This document shows, in pieces, positions 5,640-7,061 of a stretch of 7,061 nucleotides of DNA. The notes under the pieces are model-generated. The model saw only the letters and a program-made list of their open reading frames with translations, searched no databases and was not told the DNA's origin. Positions within the stretch are counted from its first letter, which is position 1, and each line of letters starts with the position of its first letter. The DNA is from Acidimicrobiia bacterium (GTDB lineage: Bacteria; Actinomycetota; Acidimicrobiia; Acidimicrobiales; Ilumatobacteraceae). Position numbers and translations under genes: made by a program. Where the stretch lies: assembly GCA_030425785.1 (NCBI GenBank), contig JAUHYJ010000187.1, positions 1-7,061 of the forward strand, given 5' to 3'.

Positions 5640-6493
5640 ATGCCACGACGAGTGCGACAAAGCTGGGGCGGTGGGATCTTCCACGTGATGAACCGTGGCG
5701 TGAATCACGGCCGCATCTTCTTCGACGACCGCGACCGCCTCGAGGCTGGTCAGTTGCTGAACGAGATCCATGCTCGCTTCGGCGTCGAGACGCTGGCGTA
5801 CTGCTTGATGACGAACCACTTCCACCTCGTGCTGCGGCTGGAGGACGACCACCTCTCGGCGGCCATGCAGCACTTCGACGGCGAACCCGCGCGTCGAGTG
5901 AACTCGCGCGTCGGGCGCGACGGGCCGTTGTTTCGCGGGCGCTACCACTCGATTCCGGTCACGACCGACCCGTACCTCCAGTTCGTCGTGCGGTACGTCC
6001 ACCGCAACGCGCTCGATCTCCCGGGCGTCGATGCGGTCGAGCGGTTCCGCTGGTCGAGCATGCGGGCCTACCTCGGGCTCCGTCGACCGGCGCCGTTCAT
6101 GAACCTCGAGCCCGTGCTCTCGATGTGGCGCAATGGCCACAGTTGCTGGAGTTTCATCGATCGCCGGCCGGCGAACAGCTCGCGATCAGCGGCCCAGCGG
6201 ATCTCTCGGCGCTGGTCGAACACTGTCTGGCGGTCGACGCGCTCGGTCGGCTCGACGAGGAACGCGAACGCACCACCATGCAGGCGGTCTCGCGCACCGT
6301 TCATGTGCTGGTCGCGGATCGGCTCGGCCACCCCGCAGTCTCCGATTGGATCGCGTCGGAGTACGCATCGTCCGATGCGCTCTACTCCGCTCGGTCGCGT
6401 GCGCGGAGGCGGGCGGCGAGCGACCGTCGGCTGGACGCCATCGTCGATCGAGTGGTCGCGGCGTTCGCGGCAGACCTTGCGACTTGTGCCTGA
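5640..6493 (+). pseudogene. REP-associated tyrosine (Y1/HUH) transposase, frameshifted
   Basis: The first frame (from ATG 5640) encodes a Transposase_17 / RAYT catalytic domain: the opening IFHVMNRGVNHGRIFFDD (13-30), the HUH metal-binding motif TNHFHLVL with His60 and His62, the LFRGRYHS segment (97-104), and YVHRNAL with Tyr119 as the probable nucleophile. At about 6123-6140 the homologous frame changes: this frame continues into an arginine- and serine-rich run, while the +2 frame continues as PQLLEFHRSPAGEQL and ends at 6493. The second part, about 120 residues, is helical and resembles the DnaA-like DNA-binding tail found in many such transposases (RLGHPAVSDWIASEY, then SARSRARRR). One missing base explains the break. 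No slippery heptamer suggests programmed frameshifting, so a pseudogene or a sequencing error is more likely. The catalytic domain itself is intact, so a truncated product could still be active. Confidence 0.85.
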
Positions 6494-6506
6494 CCCCCGA
6501 TGACAG
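6473..6506 (-). repeat. Right inverted repeat of the transposase element (34 bp)
   Basis: This is the inverted partner of 5576-5609, with 32 of 34 positions matching. It covers the last codons of the transposase (DLATCA, stop at 6491-6493) and runs 13 bases beyond. The coding end and the repeat are therefore the same DNA, which limits how the repeat can diverge. Confidence 0.9.
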
Positions 6507-6510
6507 GCAC
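6486..6510. repeat. REP-like hairpin at the right edge of the element
   Basis: GTGCCTG (6486-6492) and CAGGCAC (6504-6510) are perfect 7-bp inverted arms around an 11-nt loop containing ACCCCC. This is the kind of small hairpin that RAYT transposases recognise in single-stranded DNA. A longer-range pairing, CTGACCC (6490-6496) with GGGTCAG (6519-6525), competes with it. Either structure could also help end transcription of the two convergent neighbours. The left edge lacks the same hairpin. Confidence 0.5.
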
Positions 6511-6521
6511 GCAATGACGGG

Positions 6522-7061
6522 TCAGTGCTTGGTGTTGCGGCGGCGCCGGGCGTGGCGCTCGAGGGCGAGCTCGACCAGCCGGTCGATGATCTCGGGATAG
6601 GTCCAGCCGCTCGCCATCAGCATCTTCGGGAACATCGAGATCGGCGTGAAGCCGGGCATCGTGTTGACCTCGTTGCACAGGAAGCCGCGCGCCGGGCCGT
6701 CCTCTTCGAAGAAGAAGTCGCATCGGGCGAGGCCCTCGCATCGCAGGGCGCGATAGACCCGGAGCGCCAGGTCCTGCACCGCCGCGGTCTGCTCCGGCGT
6801 CAGCGGGGCCGGGATCAGGCCGGTTGACACATCGTTCACGTACTTGTCGTCGTACGAGTAGAAGTCGTCGCCCGGCACGATCTCGCCGGGGACCGACACG
6901 AACGGCTCGGTGTTGCCGATCACGGCGATCTCGATCTCGCGACCCGTGATGCCCTCCTCGACGACGATCCATTCGTCGTAGGTGAGCGCGAACTCGATCG
7001 CGTCGCGCATCTCGTCGACGGAGCGGACCTTCGACACCCCGACCGACGACCCCATGTTGGC
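6522..7061 (-). CDS. ddl: D-alanine--D-alanine ligase, C-terminal half (5' end outside window)
   Basis: The visible 179 residues are the ATP-grasp C-terminal half of Ddl, which joins two D-alanines with ATP in the cytoplasm for peptidoglycan precursor synthesis. The fragment opens at ANMGSSVGVSKV, the conserved glycine/serine loop that closes over ATP and follows the KPAN-type segment, so the gene continues beyond 7061 and an internal Met at 7055 is not the start. Next come EEGITGREIEIAVIGN (35-50), the omega-loop PGEIVPGDDFYSYDDKYVND (58-77) and ARCDFFFEE (112-120). CNEVNTMPGFTPISMFPKM (129-147) carries the Mg-binding Glu and Asn and the D-Ala2-binding region. The tyrosine of DDKYVN agrees with D-Ala rather than D-lactate ligases. 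The tail ends in a basic run, RHARRRRNTKH. It converges on the transposase element. Confidence 0.94.
   Translation of the reverse strand, partial: ANMGSSVGVSKVRSVDEMRDAIEFALTYDEWIVVEEGITGREIEIAVIGNTEPFVSVPGEIVPGDDFYSYDDKYVNDVSTGLIPAPLTPEQTAAVQDLALRVYRALRCEGLARCDFFFEEDGPARGFLCNEVNTMPGFTPISMFPKMLMASGWTYPEIIDRLVELALERHARRRRNTKH

Larger units (their letters stand above)
5576..6506 (+). mobile_element. REP-associated tyrosine transposase element with long inverted repeats
   Basis: This 931-bp unit consists of one broken Y1 transposase gene between 34-bp inverted repeats (5576-5609 and 6473-6506). It fills the gap between two convergent genes, starting 27 bp after the alpha/beta hydrolase stop and ending 15 bp before the D-Ala-D-Ala ligase stop, so neither neighbour is damaged. 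Enzymes of this family cut single-stranded DNA at REP-like hairpins, and no target duplication is expected. The transposase reading frame ends inside the right repeat (stop 6491-6493). The limits given are those of the inverted repeat; the true cleavage sites may lie slightly outside, for example at the flanking 14-bp units. Confidence 0.75.

Noticed and set aside
5589..6140. Minus-strand open frame of 183 codons within the transposase element
   Set aside because: It is antisense to the HUH transposase domain and has no motifs. Its ending resembles the transposase ending only because both run into the inverted repeats.
6118..6145. Programmed -1 ribosomal frameshifting in the transposase
   Set aside because: No A/T-rich slippery heptamer or clear downstream pseudoknot is present, and this transposase family is normally one continuous frame.
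6125..6493. A separate small gene starting at GTG 6125
   Set aside because: It has no promoter or ribosome site, and its product looks like the C-terminal tail of the transposase family, so it is the second half of a frameshifted gene.

Overview
This is a GC-rich chromosomal window from an actinomycete-type bacterium. The evidence is its strong G/C third-position bias, GTG starts, TANNNT promoter boxes placed exactly where leaderless mRNAs would begin, and actinobacterial protein types such as an acyl-CoA reductase fused to a HAD domain. The gene mix would fit the Acidimicrobiia (Ilumatobacter-like bacteria), but that placement is inference and no single gene proves it.

Left part (1-3093). 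A large minus-strand gene, cut by the window edge, encodes a fatty acyl-CoA (thioester) reductase followed by an HAD-IB hydrolase domain. It diverges from a TetR-type repressor gene. Only 37 bases separate the two starts, and they contain a 16-bp palindrome that is the obvious operator. The repressor gene overlaps by 4 nt (GTGA) a small DUF3995 membrane protein. The three look like one lipid-related regulatory unit: the repressor probably controls itself, the membrane protein and the reductase.

Middle (3094-5548). Two divergent pairs follow. The first is a small lipoprotein (minus) opposite the tRNA wobble methyltransferase TrmL (plus); the two starts carry mirror-image copies of the same GGTACGGT promoter box. 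The second is a protein of the L-2-amino-thiazoline-4-carboxylate hydrolase family (minus) opposite an alpha/beta hydrolase (plus). TrmL and the ATC-hydrolase-like gene converge and overlap by 13 bp.

Right part (5549-7061). Between two convergent genes, the alpha/beta hydrolase and D-alanine--D-alanine ligase, sits a compact mobile element of about 930 bp. It carries a Y1 (HUH) REP-associated tyrosine transposase broken by a one-base frameshift and is bounded by 34-bp inverted repeats (32/34 identical), with a 14-bp tandem duplication at its left edge and a REP-like hairpin at its right edge. The D-Ala-D-Ala ligase gene runs off the right edge.

No stretch longer than 300 bases lacks a gene, and I see no rRNA, tRNA or CRISPR array. 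I did not find a clearly new multi-gene system. The most distinctive observations are the inverted-repeat-bounded transposase element, the reductase/repressor/DUF3995 unit with its operator, and the mirrored leaderless promoters.
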